Numbered from the stretch's first letter, positions 39,546-49,403 are shown. The stretch: DNA of 64,000 nt from Bacteroidales bacterium (GCA_017437755.1 JAFRXI010000065.1:1-64000), one strand, 5' to 3'. Program-made: numbers and translations. The notes: generated by a model not told the origin, from the letters alone.

Positions 39546-39585
39546 AGGCAAAAAATCCCTGTTTCCAAATTTTTTGTAACTTTGG
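39546..39585. repeat. 40-bp direct repeat, copy 2 (esterase side)
   Basis: Same orientation as copy 1 at 38754-38793, with 37 of 40 bases identical. Its end contains TAACTTTG (39577-39584), a -7 box facing the esterase gene; copy 1 reads TAAATTTA there. Confidence 0.85.
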
Positions 39586-39600
39586 CCAAATACTATATCC

Positions 39601-40443
39601 ATGAAAAGAATCCTCGCATTTGTACTCCTGTCTTTGGCACTTATCCCCGCCCGGGCAGGAAAAATAGTTACCGATACGCTCAGGAGCGACATTCTGGGAG
39701 CCGATGTCGTATACAACGTCTATCTCCCTGACGGCTTTTCAGAGTCGTCGGACAAGTATCCTGCGGTATACCTCCTGCACGGCCTCTACGGGACCTATTC
39801 CGACTGGCAGAACACCGGCAGGATGAAAGAAGTGGCCGACGAGTTCATCCGCTCCGGCGAGATCCGTAAGATGATAATCGTCATGCCCAATGCCGGCCAT
39901 CCCGATGTCCACAACGAGTGGAACGGCTATTTCAACATGCCGGGATGGAATTACGAGGACTTCTTCTTCCAGGAATTCATCCCCGCTGTGGAAAAGGAAT
40001 ACCGCGCCGTCGGCGACAAGGGACACCGTGCCATAATGGGCCTCTCAATGGGCGGAGGCGGGTCTACGGTCTATGCCCAGAGGCATCCCGACATGTTCTC
40101 CAGCTGCTATGCCATGAGTGCATGGCTGGACCAGGTGATGGACGAGAACGATCCCAAGGACAAACTGTACTACACCCGTAAATCGGTCCGGGAGCATTCC
40201 GCTCTGGATTTTGTGGCCGGGGCCGACGAAGCCACGATAGGGAAACTTCGCAGCATCAAGTGGTTCTTCGACTGCGGCGACGACGATTTCCTGCTGGACC
40301 TCTCGGTTGCCCTTTACCAGAAGATGAGGTCTGCCAAAATCAAGAGCGAACTCCGCGTACGCGACGGCGTGCACAACTGGGAATACTGGCACCTGGCGCT
40401 CAGGACGGCGCTTCCTTTCGCCTCCAGGAACTTCGAGCAATAG
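39601..40443 (+). CDS. Exported alpha/beta-hydrolase esterase
   Basis: The 280-residue protein has a signal peptide (MKRILAFVLLSLALIPARAG) and an esterase D/CE1-like alpha/beta-hydrolase domain: oxyanion region YLLHGLYGTYSDW, nucleophile Ser in GLSMGGGGS, acid Asp in FDCGDDDFL and the catalytic His in DGVHNWEYW. Such enzymes release feruloyl, acetyl or similar esters from glycans, or hydrolyse thioesters. It is monocistronic, with a TAACTTTG box 16 bases upstream inside the direct repeat, and convergent with tcdA. Confidence 0.85.
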   Translation: MKRILAFVLLSLALIPARAGKIVTDTLRSDILGADVVYNVYLPDGFSESSDKYPAVYLLHGLYGTYSDWQNTGRMKEVADEFIRSGEIRKMIIVMPNAGHPDVHNEWNGYFNMPGWNYEDFFFQEFIPAVEKEYRAVGDKGHRAIMGLSMGGGGSTVYAQRHPDMFSSCYAMSAWLDQVMDENDPKDKLYYTRKSVREHSALDFVAGADEATIGKLRSIKWFFDCGDDDFLLDLSVALYQKMRSAKIKSELRVRDGVHNWEYWHLALRTALPFASRNFEQ

Positions 40444-40445
40444 TT

Positions 40446-41156
40446 TCAGCCGACCAGGTCTCTCAGGGCCAGCCCGGCAAGGGTGTGGCCAAAGATAGCC
40501 GTAATGTGGGCCATGGTACCGTTCACCCTGCCTTCATCCTCATTCCGGCTCCCCATCATGGGCAGAATCTCCTCTGAATAAACACATTGGAACTTCCGGG
40601 AAGGGGTCCGGCCTTCCTTGTGGAAACGCTTCCGCAGCATCCTTGCCAGATGATCGCCCCTGACGTCCCAAAACTCGGCGACCCGGATCCTTGTGGGATC
40701 CATCTTCAGCGCCGCACCCATTGACGAATAGAAAAACGCACCGGTATCGCAGGCCTGCTCAATCAGCAGCATCTTGTCTTTCAGGGAATCTATGCAGTCT
40801 ATTATGCAATCGTACCCGTCCAGGCCGAAGGTCGTGGCGCTTTGCGCATCAAACCTCCGGCAACAGGCCGTGATTTCCGCATCGGGGCTGATCTCCAGCA
40901 ACCGCTGCCGGAAAACCGCCACCTTTTCCTTTCCGATGGTGGCCGAGGTAGCCATCAGCTGACGGTTTATGTTCGACGGGGATACCACGTCGTGGTCGAC
41001 CATTGTCAGATGCCCCACACCCGAACGGACAAGGCTCTCGGCGCACCATGAGCCCACGCCGCCCACGCCAAAGAGTATCACCCTGGCTTCCTCTAACCTC
41101 TGCATGGCCTCCCCGCCCAGCAGCAGCTCCGTCCTCCGCAAGTATTCCTTATTCAT
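40446..41156 (-). CDS. tcdA: tRNA threonylcarbamoyladenosine dehydratase
   Basis: The 236-residue protein is an E1-like enzyme with the ATP-binding Rossmann motif ILFGVGGVGSWCAESLVRSG, the block VDHDVVSPSNINRQ and the C-terminal region AEFWDVRGDHLARMLRKRF to FGHTLAGLALRDL. TcdA cyclises t6A at position 37 of ANN-decoding tRNAs. It is the intact parent of the internally deleted copy at 63323-63652. Confidence 0.9.
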   Translation of the reverse strand: MNKEYLRRTELLLGGEAMQRLEEARVILFGVGGVGSWCAESLVRSGVGHLTMVDHDVVSPSNINRQLMATSATIGKEKVAVFRQRLLEISPDAEITACCRRFDAQSATTFGLDGYDCIIDCIDSLKDKMLLIEQACDTGAFFYSSMGAALKMDPTRIRVAEFWDVRGDHLARMLRKRFHKEGRTPSRKFQCVYSEEILPMMGSRNEDEGRVNGTMAHITAIFGHTLAGLALRDLVG

Positions 41157-41179
41157 GGCCTTTGAAAAAACGCTGCAAG

Positions 41180-42778
41180 TTAGCGATTTTTCAGGAATTT
41201 GCCATTTTGTTTACCGGAAAGGCAGATGAGGGTGGTGAAGATTGAACCTATAGGGCACCACCAGGTCCAGGCGATGTAATTGGCGCCGAAGAGTTCCTTC
41301 TGGAACATCAACGGAATGACTATCAGCATGCCTGCCACAAGGGCGGCGATGACGCTGCGGCTGTTGCCGCGTTTGGAGAAGATTGCCGTGAGGAAAACTC
41401 CAAGCATTCCTACGTAGGCGAAGCACATTACCCCGAGAGAAAAGTCCACCAGGTTGAGCCCGCTGCTGCGTTGCATTACGCATGTGAGCACGGCGAATGC
41501 TGTGAGCAGCGCACCCATGAGCGCCGCCATCCAGCGTGAAGAAGCAATCTGTTCGCTGTCCTGCTCCAGGGCCTTGCCGCGACGCCGGCTGAAAGGCAGC
41601 CAGAGGTCCGCCACGAAACTCGAAGCCATTGAGTTTATGGCGGAATTGAAACTGGAGAGGGCCGCTGCAAGCAGTCCCGTTATCATGAGGCCGCGGAGTC
41701 CCGTGGGTATATGGTTCTTGATGTACTGCGGAAACACATCGCGGGCGTCGGAGAAGAAACCTTCGCTCAAGGCCCCGTCGGAACTGGGGCTGTGGCTGTA
41801 TTTAACCCATAGCAGAAGTCCTATGAAAAGGAAAATAAGGACTGTCGGGAGCGTTAGCAATTGCGATGCGACGAGAGAGCGTCCTGCCTTCCGGACATCC
41901 TTGCAGGCAAGCTGCCGCTGGACGAACTCCTGGTCGGTAGTGAACTGTGCAATCTTGAAAACAGCCACGCCTATGAGGCCTCCGAGTATCGTATATGGTT
42001 TGCTGAAATCCAGCGAAGGATCAAAAACCTGCATCTTGCTTCCGGGAACCCAGCCAAAAAGCGTCCCGTCGGCTGCGAGTCCGGGTGCCGCACCGGCAGA
42101 TGCAGGAGCCTTGACCATGCCCCCGGACGTGAGCGAATGCCATACTTCCGTAAGGCTGAGGCCACCGAGGTCGCAGGCTACCATCACAAGGGCCAAAAGG
42201 CCGGTGAATATCAGCAGGAGCGTCTGGAACGTGTCGATATACAGCAGCCCCTTTATGCCGCCCATCATCGTATAGAATGTGGAGACCAGCCCGAGTATGA
42301 GTATGCTCCAGACCATGAAATGGAATTGTATGCTCCCGAAGGCTATGACGCTTATGGCGATTGCGGCTATGAAAAGCCTGCTCCCGGATGTGAACAGCTG
42401 CCCGATCAGGAACATGACCGATGTGGCTTTTCTGGAGGGCTCCCCGAAGCGTTCGCCTATGAATCCGTAGATGGTAATGGTTCTGGCATTGTAGAGTTTA
42501 GGAAGGATGAGGGCGGCCACCACGCATCCTCCAAAGACGGCCCCCACAAGGTTCATCACATAGGTGAGGTTGGAATTGAAGCCCAGCTCCGGCGAGCCCA
42601 CGAATGTCCCCGCGCTTATGGAGGTGCCGGTGGCGGCGATGGCAACAAGCCAGCCCGGCATCGAACGCCCGGCCAGGAAGTAATCCTCCATGTTCCGGTT
42701 TTTCCTGGAGAAAAACCAGCCTGTTCCGATGAGGGCCCCGAGGAAGAGCGCCACTATGAGCCAGTCTGCAACAGTCAT
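41180..42778 (-). CDS. Sodium/solute symporter (SSS family)
   Basis: The 532-residue protein has about 13 membrane segments and SSS features: WLIVALFLGALIGTGWFFSR, YFLAGRSMPGWLVAIAATGT, the sugar-type block GGIKGLLYIDTFQTLLL, and GLLAAALSSFNSAINSMASS with the sodium-site Ser/Asn residues. It imports a sugar, polyol or acid with Na+. It is the last gene of the utilisation operon, with a start overlapping the dehydrogenase gene by four bases, so it probably brings in the product released by the exported enzymes. Confidence 0.9.
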   Translation of the reverse strand: MTVADWLIVALFLGALIGTGWFFSRKNRNMEDYFLAGRSMPGWLVAIAATGTSISAGTFVGSPELGFNSNLTYVMNLVGAVFGGCVVAALILPKLYNARTITIYGFIGERFGEPSRKATSVMFLIGQLFTSGSRLFIAAIAISVIAFGSIQFHFMVWSILILGLVSTFYTMMGGIKGLLYIDTFQTLLLIFTGLLALVMVACDLGGLSLTEVWHSLTSGGMVKAPASAGAAPGLAADGTLFGWVPGSKMQVFDPSLDFSKPYTILGGLIGVAVFKIAQFTTDQEFVQRQLACKDVRKAGRSLVASQLLTLPTVLIFLFIGLLLWVKYSHSPSSDGALSEGFFSDARDVFPQYIKNHIPTGLRGLMITGLLAAALSSFNSAINSMASSFVADLWLPFSRRRGKALEQDSEQIASSRWMAALMGALLTAFAVLTCVMQRSSGLNLVDFSLGVMCFAYVGMLGVFLTAIFSKRGNSRSVIAALVAGMLIVIPLMFQKELFGANYIAWTWWCPIGSIFTTLICLSGKQNGKFLKNR

Positions 42779-43803
42779 AACTCAATCATAACCTTCATCG
42801 AGGCGGTACGGTTCCGTGCGATATATTTGTAGGCCTTGTCGTACTGGTCGAAACTGAAACGGTTGGAGATAAGGGGCTCCAGCTTCAAGCTTCCGGAGGC
42901 GATGTTCCGCACGGTGCATACAAAATCCTCATGCCTGTACATCATGGTTCCTACGAGATTGAGTTCGTGTTCCCCCAGATAGAACATGCTCAGGGCCGGG
43001 TCCTTGGCAAATACCGCCACTACCACTATGGTGCCGCCTTTCTCAATCGTTTCCATGAGACTGCGTATGCTGCTTTCAACCCCGGCCACTTCAAATCCCA
43101 CCTGAAAACCTTCGTCGCCGAAGACTTCCTTCACGGCATCCTTGAGGGGCGTCATGGAAACATTGGCAGTATAGTGTATGCCGCACTGCCTGGCGATATC
43201 CAGACGCAAGTCGCTTACATCGGTGATGAGCACTTTCTTCGCACCTGCCGAGATGACCGCCTGGGCTACCAGGTTACCTATGGTTCCAGCGCCCGACACG
43301 ACCACGTTCTTTCCGCGGAGATCTCCGGCACGGGCAGCTGCGTGGGCCCCCACGGCCGCCGGCTCAACCATGGCGCCATAGTCCAGAGGCATGTCGTCCG
43401 GAAGAAGCACGATACGGTCGTCATCCACCACGAAGTAATCCTGCGCGGCGCCGTCGGCCTGGAAGGCCTGCACCCTCAGGTGCTCACAAACATTGTACTG
43501 TCCCCGACGGCAGGGGGCACATTCCCCGCATACCAGCTGGGGCCTGGCGGTTACTTTATCACCCGGTTTGCAGACGGTGACGTCCGCTCCGGCTGCCGTG
43601 ACTATGCCCGCATATTCATGCCCTTGTACCACCGGGTAGAAAGTGGCGGGGTGCTGCCCGAAATAAGAGTGGATTTCGCTTCCGCAAATTCCGATGCGTT
43701 TTATGTTCACCAGAACCTCATGCGGCCCCAGTCCTTCCGCCTTCGGGGCGGGCACTTCCCGGAACTCGATATGTTCCGGCTCAAGTAGTACAGCCTGTCT
43801 CAT
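42775..43803 (-). CDS. Zinc-dependent alcohol/polyol dehydrogenase
   Basis: A 342-residue medium-chain dehydrogenase with catalytic zinc ligands in RIGICGSEIHSYFG and QGHEYAG, the structural zinc Cys set CGECAPCRRGQYNVC, and the NAD Rossmann motif VVVSGAGTIGNLVAQAV. It resembles sorbitol or L-idonate dehydrogenases and should oxidise a sugar or polyol in the cytoplasm. It overlaps both neighbours by four bases. Confidence 0.88.
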   Translation of the reverse strand: MRQAVLLEPEHIEFREVPAPKAEGLGPHEVLVNIKRIGICGSEIHSYFGQHPATFYPVVQGHEYAGIVTAAGADVTVCKPGDKVTARPQLVCGECAPCRRGQYNVCEHLRVQAFQADGAAQDYFVVDDDRIVLLPDDMPLDYGAMVEPAAVGAHAAARAGDLRGKNVVVSGAGTIGNLVAQAVISAGAKKVLITDVSDLRLDIARQCGIHYTANVSMTPLKDAVKEVFGDEGFQVGFEVAGVESSIRSLMETIEKGGTIVVVAVFAKDPALSMFYLGEHELNLVGTMMYRHEDFVCTVRNIASGSLKLEPLISNRFSFDQYDKAYKYIARNRTASMKVMIEL

Positions 43804-45359
43804 CTCATCAGTTTCAGAATGGAAAGGTCGGTGAGTATGAGCGGATAATCCACGCAGAAAAGCGGCTGGAACGTTTCCACGCCGTGAGGATACATGCGTT
43901 TCAGTGCCGAAGCGTCCCAGACGGTGCGTCTCACCGGGTCGATAATAATGGGGACGGTGAATTTGGAACTCACTCCGGTTACCACCTGAAGCATACCTTT
44001 AAGGGGATGGGCGTTTAGATCCAGGTGCTCCTTCTGCCAGAAAGCAAGCACCGGAATCCCTTTTTTCTTGAGGCTCACGGTCTCAATGGCATTATATGCC
44101 AGGAGCGAAGTCATCGTGCGCTGCGTCTTTGGCGTAGTGAAACGTATGAAATTCTCCGGGGCCGGCTCGATGTCCTCCAGAAGCGAAGCGAGCAGCTGCA
44201 TGGTATAGTAGCCGGGTTTGGGCTTGTTCTCACGCCCGTTTATTACGCCGTAGTACTGGTCGCTGCCGTCCGGATAGTAGGAAAGGAAGTCGGTAACGGA
44301 GAAAATGCTTGACATCTCGGCGCCGCATGCGGCGTCCATCATGAGCCTCCTGGCGATGAACTTGGCCTGTCCGTATTCGCCGAGTTTTCCGTAGGCTTCA
44401 AGTGCAGGACCGGTAGGATAGCCGCTTTCTCCCTGCCAGATGCGGACAGGCTTGCCGTCATGACGGACGAAAAGGGCTTTTGTCTGGTCAAGCGACATAC
44501 GGAGGTTCTCTTCGGGCGTGCGGTTGTAGACGTGATAGTTGAAGATGTCTATCACGTCCGCTATTCCGGCCTCGGCAAGGGCCGGCCGCCAGGCGCTGCC
44601 GGTGTGGCAAAGGTCGATGGAGATGAGTGCATCCGGAATCACCTTGTGGATTTCGTCGGCCGTGACGCGGACGAAGTCGGCAAAATCGTGCGCCGCTTTC
44701 TCCACTCCGTAAAGGGTGCCCGCCCTCTGGGCCTGGTAGAGCCAGAAGCCCTCGGGTTCGTTCCACACCTCCCAGACCGTCACCCGCCCCTTGAAATGCT
44801 TCGCAAGCGCCCTTACATAGCGGAACCAGCCCTTCATGGCCTCTTCGCCATGGTAATAAGGCGATTCGCCCACATAGCCGCGAGGGCGCCCGGGAGCGAT
44901 TTCCCCTTTGGCGGCAGCTACGGCGAGCAGTGAATCGTACTGTGCGCACGGCGTGTAGTGAGGATGGCCGAAACTCACGGAAAACCATGTCTCTATGCCC
45001 TGTGCGGACAAGCCGTCCACCACCTCGTCCAGCCACGCGAAATCGTACTTTCCGACCTTTTTCTCGCATTTCATCCATCCTGTCTGGCAGCGGGCATACT
45101 TCACGCCGCTCTCACCGAGCAGATCGAAGGTCTTTGACGGGTCGAACGTGTCGCGGTCCAGGGTTTCAAAACCAATTCCCACGAAACCTTTACCTATGTC
45201 GCGGCTGTGCCTGTGGGGAATGGGCTGGCTGATTTTCCTGAGCCCCGGTATTCCTGCAAGAGGATCCGGCGTGTCGGAAAAGGCGGATTGCGCCTGCATC
45301 AGTGCAACGGGACATGACAGAATGGTGATTGCAATGAGTTTTTTTAGTGCAGCGTTCAT
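43800..45359 (-). CDS. Exported clan GH-A glycoside hydrolase
   Basis: The 519-residue product has a signal peptide and a TIM barrel: VKYARCQTGWMKCEKKVGKY, GIETWFSVSFGHP, the acid/base Glu in VWEVWNEPEGFW, and the nucleophile Glu in VRIWQGESGYP, followed by a C-terminal beta domain. The spacing fits retaining GH-A enzymes such as GH39 or GH5-like families, but I cannot assign the family or substrate. It ends overlapping the dehydrogenase gene by four bases. Confidence 0.8.
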   Translation of the reverse strand: MNAALKKLIAITILSCPVALMQAQSAFSDTPDPLAGIPGLRKISQPIPHRHSRDIGKGFVGIGFETLDRDTFDPSKTFDLLGESGVKYARCQTGWMKCEKKVGKYDFAWLDEVVDGLSAQGIETWFSVSFGHPHYTPCAQYDSLLAVAAAKGEIAPGRPRGYVGESPYYHGEEAMKGWFRYVRALAKHFKGRVTVWEVWNEPEGFWLYQAQRAGTLYGVEKAAHDFADFVRVTADEIHKVIPDALISIDLCHTGSAWRPALAEAGIADVIDIFNYHVYNRTPEENLRMSLDQTKALFVRHDGKPVRIWQGESGYPTGPALEAYGKLGEYGQAKFIARRLMMDAACGAEMSSIFSVTDFLSYYPDGSDQYYGVINGRENKPKPGYYTMQLLASLLEDIEPAPENFIRFTTPKTQRTMTSLLAYNAIETVSLKKKGIPVLAFWQKEHLDLNAHPLKGMLQVVTGVSSKFTVPIIIDPVRRTVWDASALKRMYPHGVETFQPLFCVDYPLILTDLSILKLMR

Positions 45360-45360
45360 A

Positions 45361-47448
45361 TTACTCTGGCAAAATGTCCGACAGGACCACTTGGTAGAGG
45401 CCCATGCGGTTGAAATTCATATAAACTTTTCCTTCGCTTATGCACACGGACTGCGGCTCGCAGTTTGAAGGCATGACGGTCGAAAGGTCCGTAAGGGAAA
45501 CCGTCTTCCCGGTTTCCAGATCGTATCCGGTCACCCCTGTCGAGATTCCGTCACGGTCCGGGCTGACGCCATGGCTTAAAAGCAGCACTCCGTCGAAGAT
45601 GCAGGCGCCCTGGTAGATCGGTTCGTAACGGTCCAGGACATATTCCCTGAGGACGTCCTTTTCCGTGAATGTGACATCCCCGCCGTACGGGGGCGGCAGA
45701 GGAAATTCATAGATGTGGAAACGGTTGTCCGGCGCCTTTATGTCCAGATCCTCCCTCTGCATGTAAACTATCCGGGAACGCGCCGTATCCAGGACGGCCT
45801 GCGATCCTCCGTACCCGTTGTCAAGGCTGAAGGTGATGGTCTGTACCCACTGCGAGCCCGTGGGATAGACCTTCTCCACATAACAGGCTTTGGTTGTGAG
45901 GTCTCCCGATACGTACATGAGACCGTCGGGGCCGAAGTTCACATTGCCTCCGTGAAGGGTGGGATGGGCGCAGCCGAGCATGAAGGATCCGGTTTGCCGG
46001 CAGGTCTTCATGGACCAGGTGCGGCACAGACCTCCGTCATTCACGACATACGCCGTTTCTCCGCTGATGGAGAAGGCCTGCATCGAATGGCCGTCTATCC
46101 TGTTGGTTATATGGAAAAGACGGTTGCATGCCGGTTTCGCAAGGTTATTCCGGGCTTCGGCTATTACGCTGCGGTAATGTCCGCAAAAATCCGTCCACCT
46201 GTAATACGGCCCGCTTGAGGCTTCCAGCGGAAGAGTGAGCGGCTCGTTGTTCAGGAGAACCTTGACGAGCACTTCCAGATTGCGCCTGCTGCGGTAGAGC
46301 ACCATTTCCAGGTGAGATGCCATGGGGATGCGCCAGTTCTGCCATACGCACGCCACATCCGGCCAGTCTCGGGCGCACCCGCTCCACTCGGGAAGCCCCA
46401 TCAGAGACAGCAGGCCCATCAGGGGCATGTCGTGGCCGAAGCGAAGTTTCACCGACGGCTTGTCAGAGGCGATGGCCGCCTCCGCCCCGTCCAGGAAATC
46501 TTCCAGAAGGTGCCACATCAGAAGAGGCTGGCGCCGGTTCCCTTCGAGTCCGGGACCTTCATCCATATAGAATATGATGTTTTCCGCTTCCCAAAGGGAA
46601 CAGAGCTCATCGGCGGTAAAGAAGCCTGAAAAGTCGGATCCTTCAAAATCCATCGAGGACGAAAGACCGCTCACAAAGTACAGGTCCATCGCAAACCGCA
46701 TCGGGGAACAAAAGTCCCGTATATCGGCCGGTCTCTTGAAAAACCTTGAAGCAAACTCCGGGGCGATGAACAACTCACTGCGATACTGCTCCCAACTCCG
46801 CATCCACGTCTGGCCGTCGAGTATCCTCAGGCATTCGGCATCAAGCTCGGGATTGTCCTTGGAATATGGATTGAGCATGGGAAGATATGTTGCCGAGGCG
46901 CTGCTGCGGATTGCGAGTGAAGGCCTGCGCCGCACCAACTCCTCCGTGAAAGAGGCCATGCTCATAACGCAGCGGGGCGACGTGGTGGCTATGGCTTCGA
47001 TAGCGGCGTCCCGGACAAAGACCCCCGGATAATCCTCAACCATGTCGGCGGCAATCTGCATGTGCTGGGCCCTGCCCTTGAAGGTGAGGTCCCCGGAATG
47101 GTTCCTAAGCAAGGGGAACACCTTCCCGTACATCCTCCGGAGGGAATCTCCTGCCGGAGTCAGGTTGCCATTCGCCGCAGCGCCCTCGAGGACGTCGTGC
47201 AGGCGCTGATACACCGCCGGATTCGTGGCGTATCGGGACCCATGCCGGCCGTAGTGGCTGACGGCGAATGCCCTGTATCCCTTAGGGGGTCCCGGAGAGA
47301 CGTCGCGGTGAAGGGGCCTGACGCTCTGCGTGCCGCCCGTACGCTCCGGGACGGAAAGGGTCACTCTCCGTATGGAGTCCCTGCACTGCCCCATCCCTGG
47401 GGCAGTTGCAAGGACAAGCAGCAATATTGTCGTCAGAGAAAATCGCAT
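45361..47448 (-). CDS. Exported histidine acid phosphatase fused to a C-terminal propeller-like domain
   Basis: From ATG 47448 the 695-residue product has a signal peptide and a histidine-phosphatase domain (about residues 45-415) with the catalytic RHG in VSHYGRHGSRYATN and the proton-donor HD in LRFGHDMPLMGLLSLMGL, a pattern used by phytases and MINPP enzymes. About 270 further residues (HITNRIDGHSMQAFSISGET to MGLYQVVLSDI) form repeats with Gly/Asp turns, probably a propeller, not usual in this family. It would strip phosphate from a periplasmic or surface substrate. It lies two bases upstream of the GH gene. Confidence 0.85.
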   Translation of the reverse strand: MRFSLTTILLLVLATAPGMGQCRDSIRRVTLSVPERTGGTQSVRPLHRDVSPGPPKGYRAFAVSHYGRHGSRYATNPAVYQRLHDVLEGAAANGNLTPAGDSLRRMYGKVFPLLRNHSGDLTFKGRAQHMQIAADMVEDYPGVFVRDAAIEAIATTSPRCVMSMASFTEELVRRRPSLAIRSSASATYLPMLNPYSKDNPELDAECLRILDGQTWMRSWEQYRSELFIAPEFASRFFKRPADIRDFCSPMRFAMDLYFVSGLSSSMDFEGSDFSGFFTADELCSLWEAENIIFYMDEGPGLEGNRRQPLLMWHLLEDFLDGAEAAIASDKPSVKLRFGHDMPLMGLLSLMGLPEWSGCARDWPDVACVWQNWRIPMASHLEMVLYRSRRNLEVLVKVLLNNEPLTLPLEASSGPYYRWTDFCGHYRSVIAEARNNLAKPACNRLFHITNRIDGHSMQAFSISGETAYVVNDGGLCRTWSMKTCRQTGSFMLGCAHPTLHGGNVNFGPDGLMYVSGDLTTKACYVEKVYPTGSQWVQTITFSLDNGYGGSQAVLDTARSRIVYMQREDLDIKAPDNRFHIYEFPLPPPYGGDVTFTEKDVLREYVLDRYEPIYQGACIFDGVLLLSHGVSPDRDGISTGVTGYDLETGKTVSLTDLSTVMPSNCEPQSVCISEGKVYMNFNRMGLYQVVLSDILPE

Positions 47449-47464
47449 CACGCGAATATAGCAA

Positions 47465-49390
47465 TTATTTTCGGGCTTCAATTTTGAAAATCATGAAGCG
47501 GTTCGCACCTGCGGGAGTGGTATTGTACGGATACAGTTTGATCTGCGTATCGCTGTCCGCTCCGGAGATGCTGAAGGTAAAATGCGACACAGGCTTGTCC
47601 AAATCCGCGTTGACAGCCTTCGGACATTCGGATTCCACAATCTTATAGACTTTATTCCCTGATTCAAAAGCGGAGGCAAGGCTCTTGCTGCTGCCGGTTC
47701 CCACTATGACGCTTCCCCCGGAGAAGGTGCCGGATCCGAGTATCTCTACGGCAATCGGGCCGTTGGCGTTACCTCCGAAATGAGATACGTCCACGTACAG
47801 CGTGAGGGCGGTACTTCCAGTGAGGGCGGAAAGCGCCGGAGTCGTAACCGAACCGTTGATACTGCTGGCGGAAACCTGGATGCAACCTGCCATTTCGGCA
47901 CAATACTCGATGCTCCATCCTTCCATATCCCTGTTTTTCAGATAGGCTGCAGGAGCCAGGGTTCCTCTTCCGCCGGAGCTTGAATCGAAGTATCCGTAGC
48001 CTCTTTGAGTATACGTTTTTGTGTCACTTCCCGCCTCGGTTCCGTCGCTGACGCTCGAGGGAGCCTTGCCAGCCGCCCTTGCATTGTAGTCGCCTCCCCA
48101 TACGAACAGGTCGAAGTTCTGGGAAAGAATCAGACCGTCATCGGATATGACCTTTTCCAAATAGTATTTTGGCGTATCGGAACTGAGATCGACCTTTACA
48201 TACAGGGACGCGGATGCCGCCATATTGAGCCAGAAATCGTTTCCTGAAGGGCTCATGCGCCCGACAGACTTGTTGACGGAATAAACCCTGGTGGAACCCT
48301 CTCCGTTTGTGGATATGCTGTAATACGGCATGCATGACTTGACGTTGTTCACCAAGCCCACGCCTCCGTTGCCGGAGTAATCCATGAATCCGTATCCGGT
48401 GCCGTCAATACTGATGGTGAAGGAACCGGTGGCGGGAACGGGGAATGTCCCTTCAAACACATCGGAATTCGGAATCCTGGTCATGGGTGAGGGTGACTCG
48501 CCTGAAAGGCAGAACTTTACCTCCCTTGAAAGGTCCATGTCCGCATCGCTTCCCGGAATCGTGGTAATCTTCCCGCGTACCACCTTGAGTGTATTGACGG
48601 TAGTGCGGCTCTTCACTCCCTGGGAGGTTTTGTAAGTCAGCGTGAACCCTTCTATGTCACCCGGCCAGGCAGTCATATAATAGGTCCCCGGAGTGAAGTA
48701 CGATCCCTCAGAGGGAGACAGCCTCACGAAATTGCGCAGCGTGGTCGCCTCAGGTGCGCTGTGGTCGTAATAGACGTTGGCGGTTCCGGCAACAAGCTGG
48801 CTTGAAGAACTCGCCTTGAGTTCCACCTGGGACACGTCGCTTCCGCTGATTGAAATGCGGATGAGCCCGGTGGCCTGGCTGAAGGTAAGCCCTCCTGTAA
48901 CATCGCCGGTAGCAGTCATGACCACCAGCCCGTCATCGAAGGAATCCTTGACTCCCTTCTGGGCGGAACTGAGGTTGATATTGACATATGTGCTACCGAA
49001 TGTCACACTCTTGGGCGGATAGACGGCAAATACTTCTTCCGTTCCTTCCGGAATCTCTCCGGTAAAACCGACCTTTGTTCCGGTACCCCCGGCGGTCATC
49101 TGATAAACAGTCCCCTCCGACAGCGCCTCCGCGGTCGCGGGAATGAGTTTTATCTGGTTGCCGCTGTTCCAGTAGACTTTTCCGTTGCTGTCATCGAGAT
49201 AGGTTTTTGACATGACGGATGCGGGATGGGCCGCTTCCTGTGAAATGGTACAGGGGATCGTGACTTCCACAAGGCTTCCGCCCGAGCGCGGGGAGTTCTG
49301 CCCGTCATCGGATGCGGGTGCCTGCTCCTTCACACAGCCTGCCGCCAGGACAAGGGAACAGAGAGTTACATAATATACAAGTCCTTTCAT
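47465..49390 (-). CDS. Surface lipoprotein with fimbrillin-like N-terminus and SusE-like C-terminal module
   Basis: From ATG 49390 the 641-residue product has a lipobox (LVLAAGC) and a fimbrillin-type N-terminal region (SKTYLDDSNGKVYWNSGNQI, EVFAVYPPK). A large C-terminal part (about 315-641) is shared with the lipoprotein at 56004-57845: YSGNGGVGLVNN, VGRM...FWLNMAAS, NRDMEGWSIE, VTTPALSALTGSTALTL and DKPVSHFTFSISGA. It is probably a surface glycan-binding protein. The mini-gene at 49404-49526 lies 13 bases upstream. Confidence 0.75.
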   Translation of the reverse strand: MKGLVYYVTLCSLVLAAGCVKEQAPASDDGQNSPRSGGSLVEVTIPCTISQEAAHPASVMSKTYLDDSNGKVYWNSGNQIKLIPATAEALSEGTVYQMTAGGTGTKVGFTGEIPEGTEEVFAVYPPKSVTFGSTYVNINLSSAQKGVKDSFDDGLVVMTATGDVTGGLTFSQATGLIRISISGSDVSQVELKASSSSQLVAGTANVYYDHSAPEATTLRNFVRLSPSEGSYFTPGTYYMTAWPGDIEGFTLTYKTSQGVKSRTTVNTLKVVRGKITTIPGSDADMDLSREVKFCLSGESPSPMTRIPNSDVFEGTFPVPATGSFTISIDGTGYGFMDYSGNGGVGLVNNVKSCMPYYSISTNGEGSTRVYSVNKSVGRMSPSGNDFWLNMAASASLYVKVDLSSDTPKYYLEKVISDDGLILSQNFDLFVWGGDYNARAAGKAPSSVSDGTEAGSDTKTYTQRGYGYFDSSSGGRGTLAPAAYLKNRDMEGWSIEYCAEMAGCIQVSASSINGSVTTPALSALTGSTALTLYVDVSHFGGNANGPIAVEILGSGTFSGGSVIVGTGSSKSLASAFESGNKVYKIVESECPKAVNADLDKPVSHFTFSISGADSDTQIKLYPYNTTPAGANRFMIFKIEARK

Positions 49391-49403
49391 ATTCGTTCCT
49401 TTT

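Noticed and set aside
39881-39910. GTCATGCCC-like sequence in the esterase gene
   Set aside because: It lies in a conserved family block (VMPNAGHPD) and has no paired arm, so it is ordinary coding sequence.
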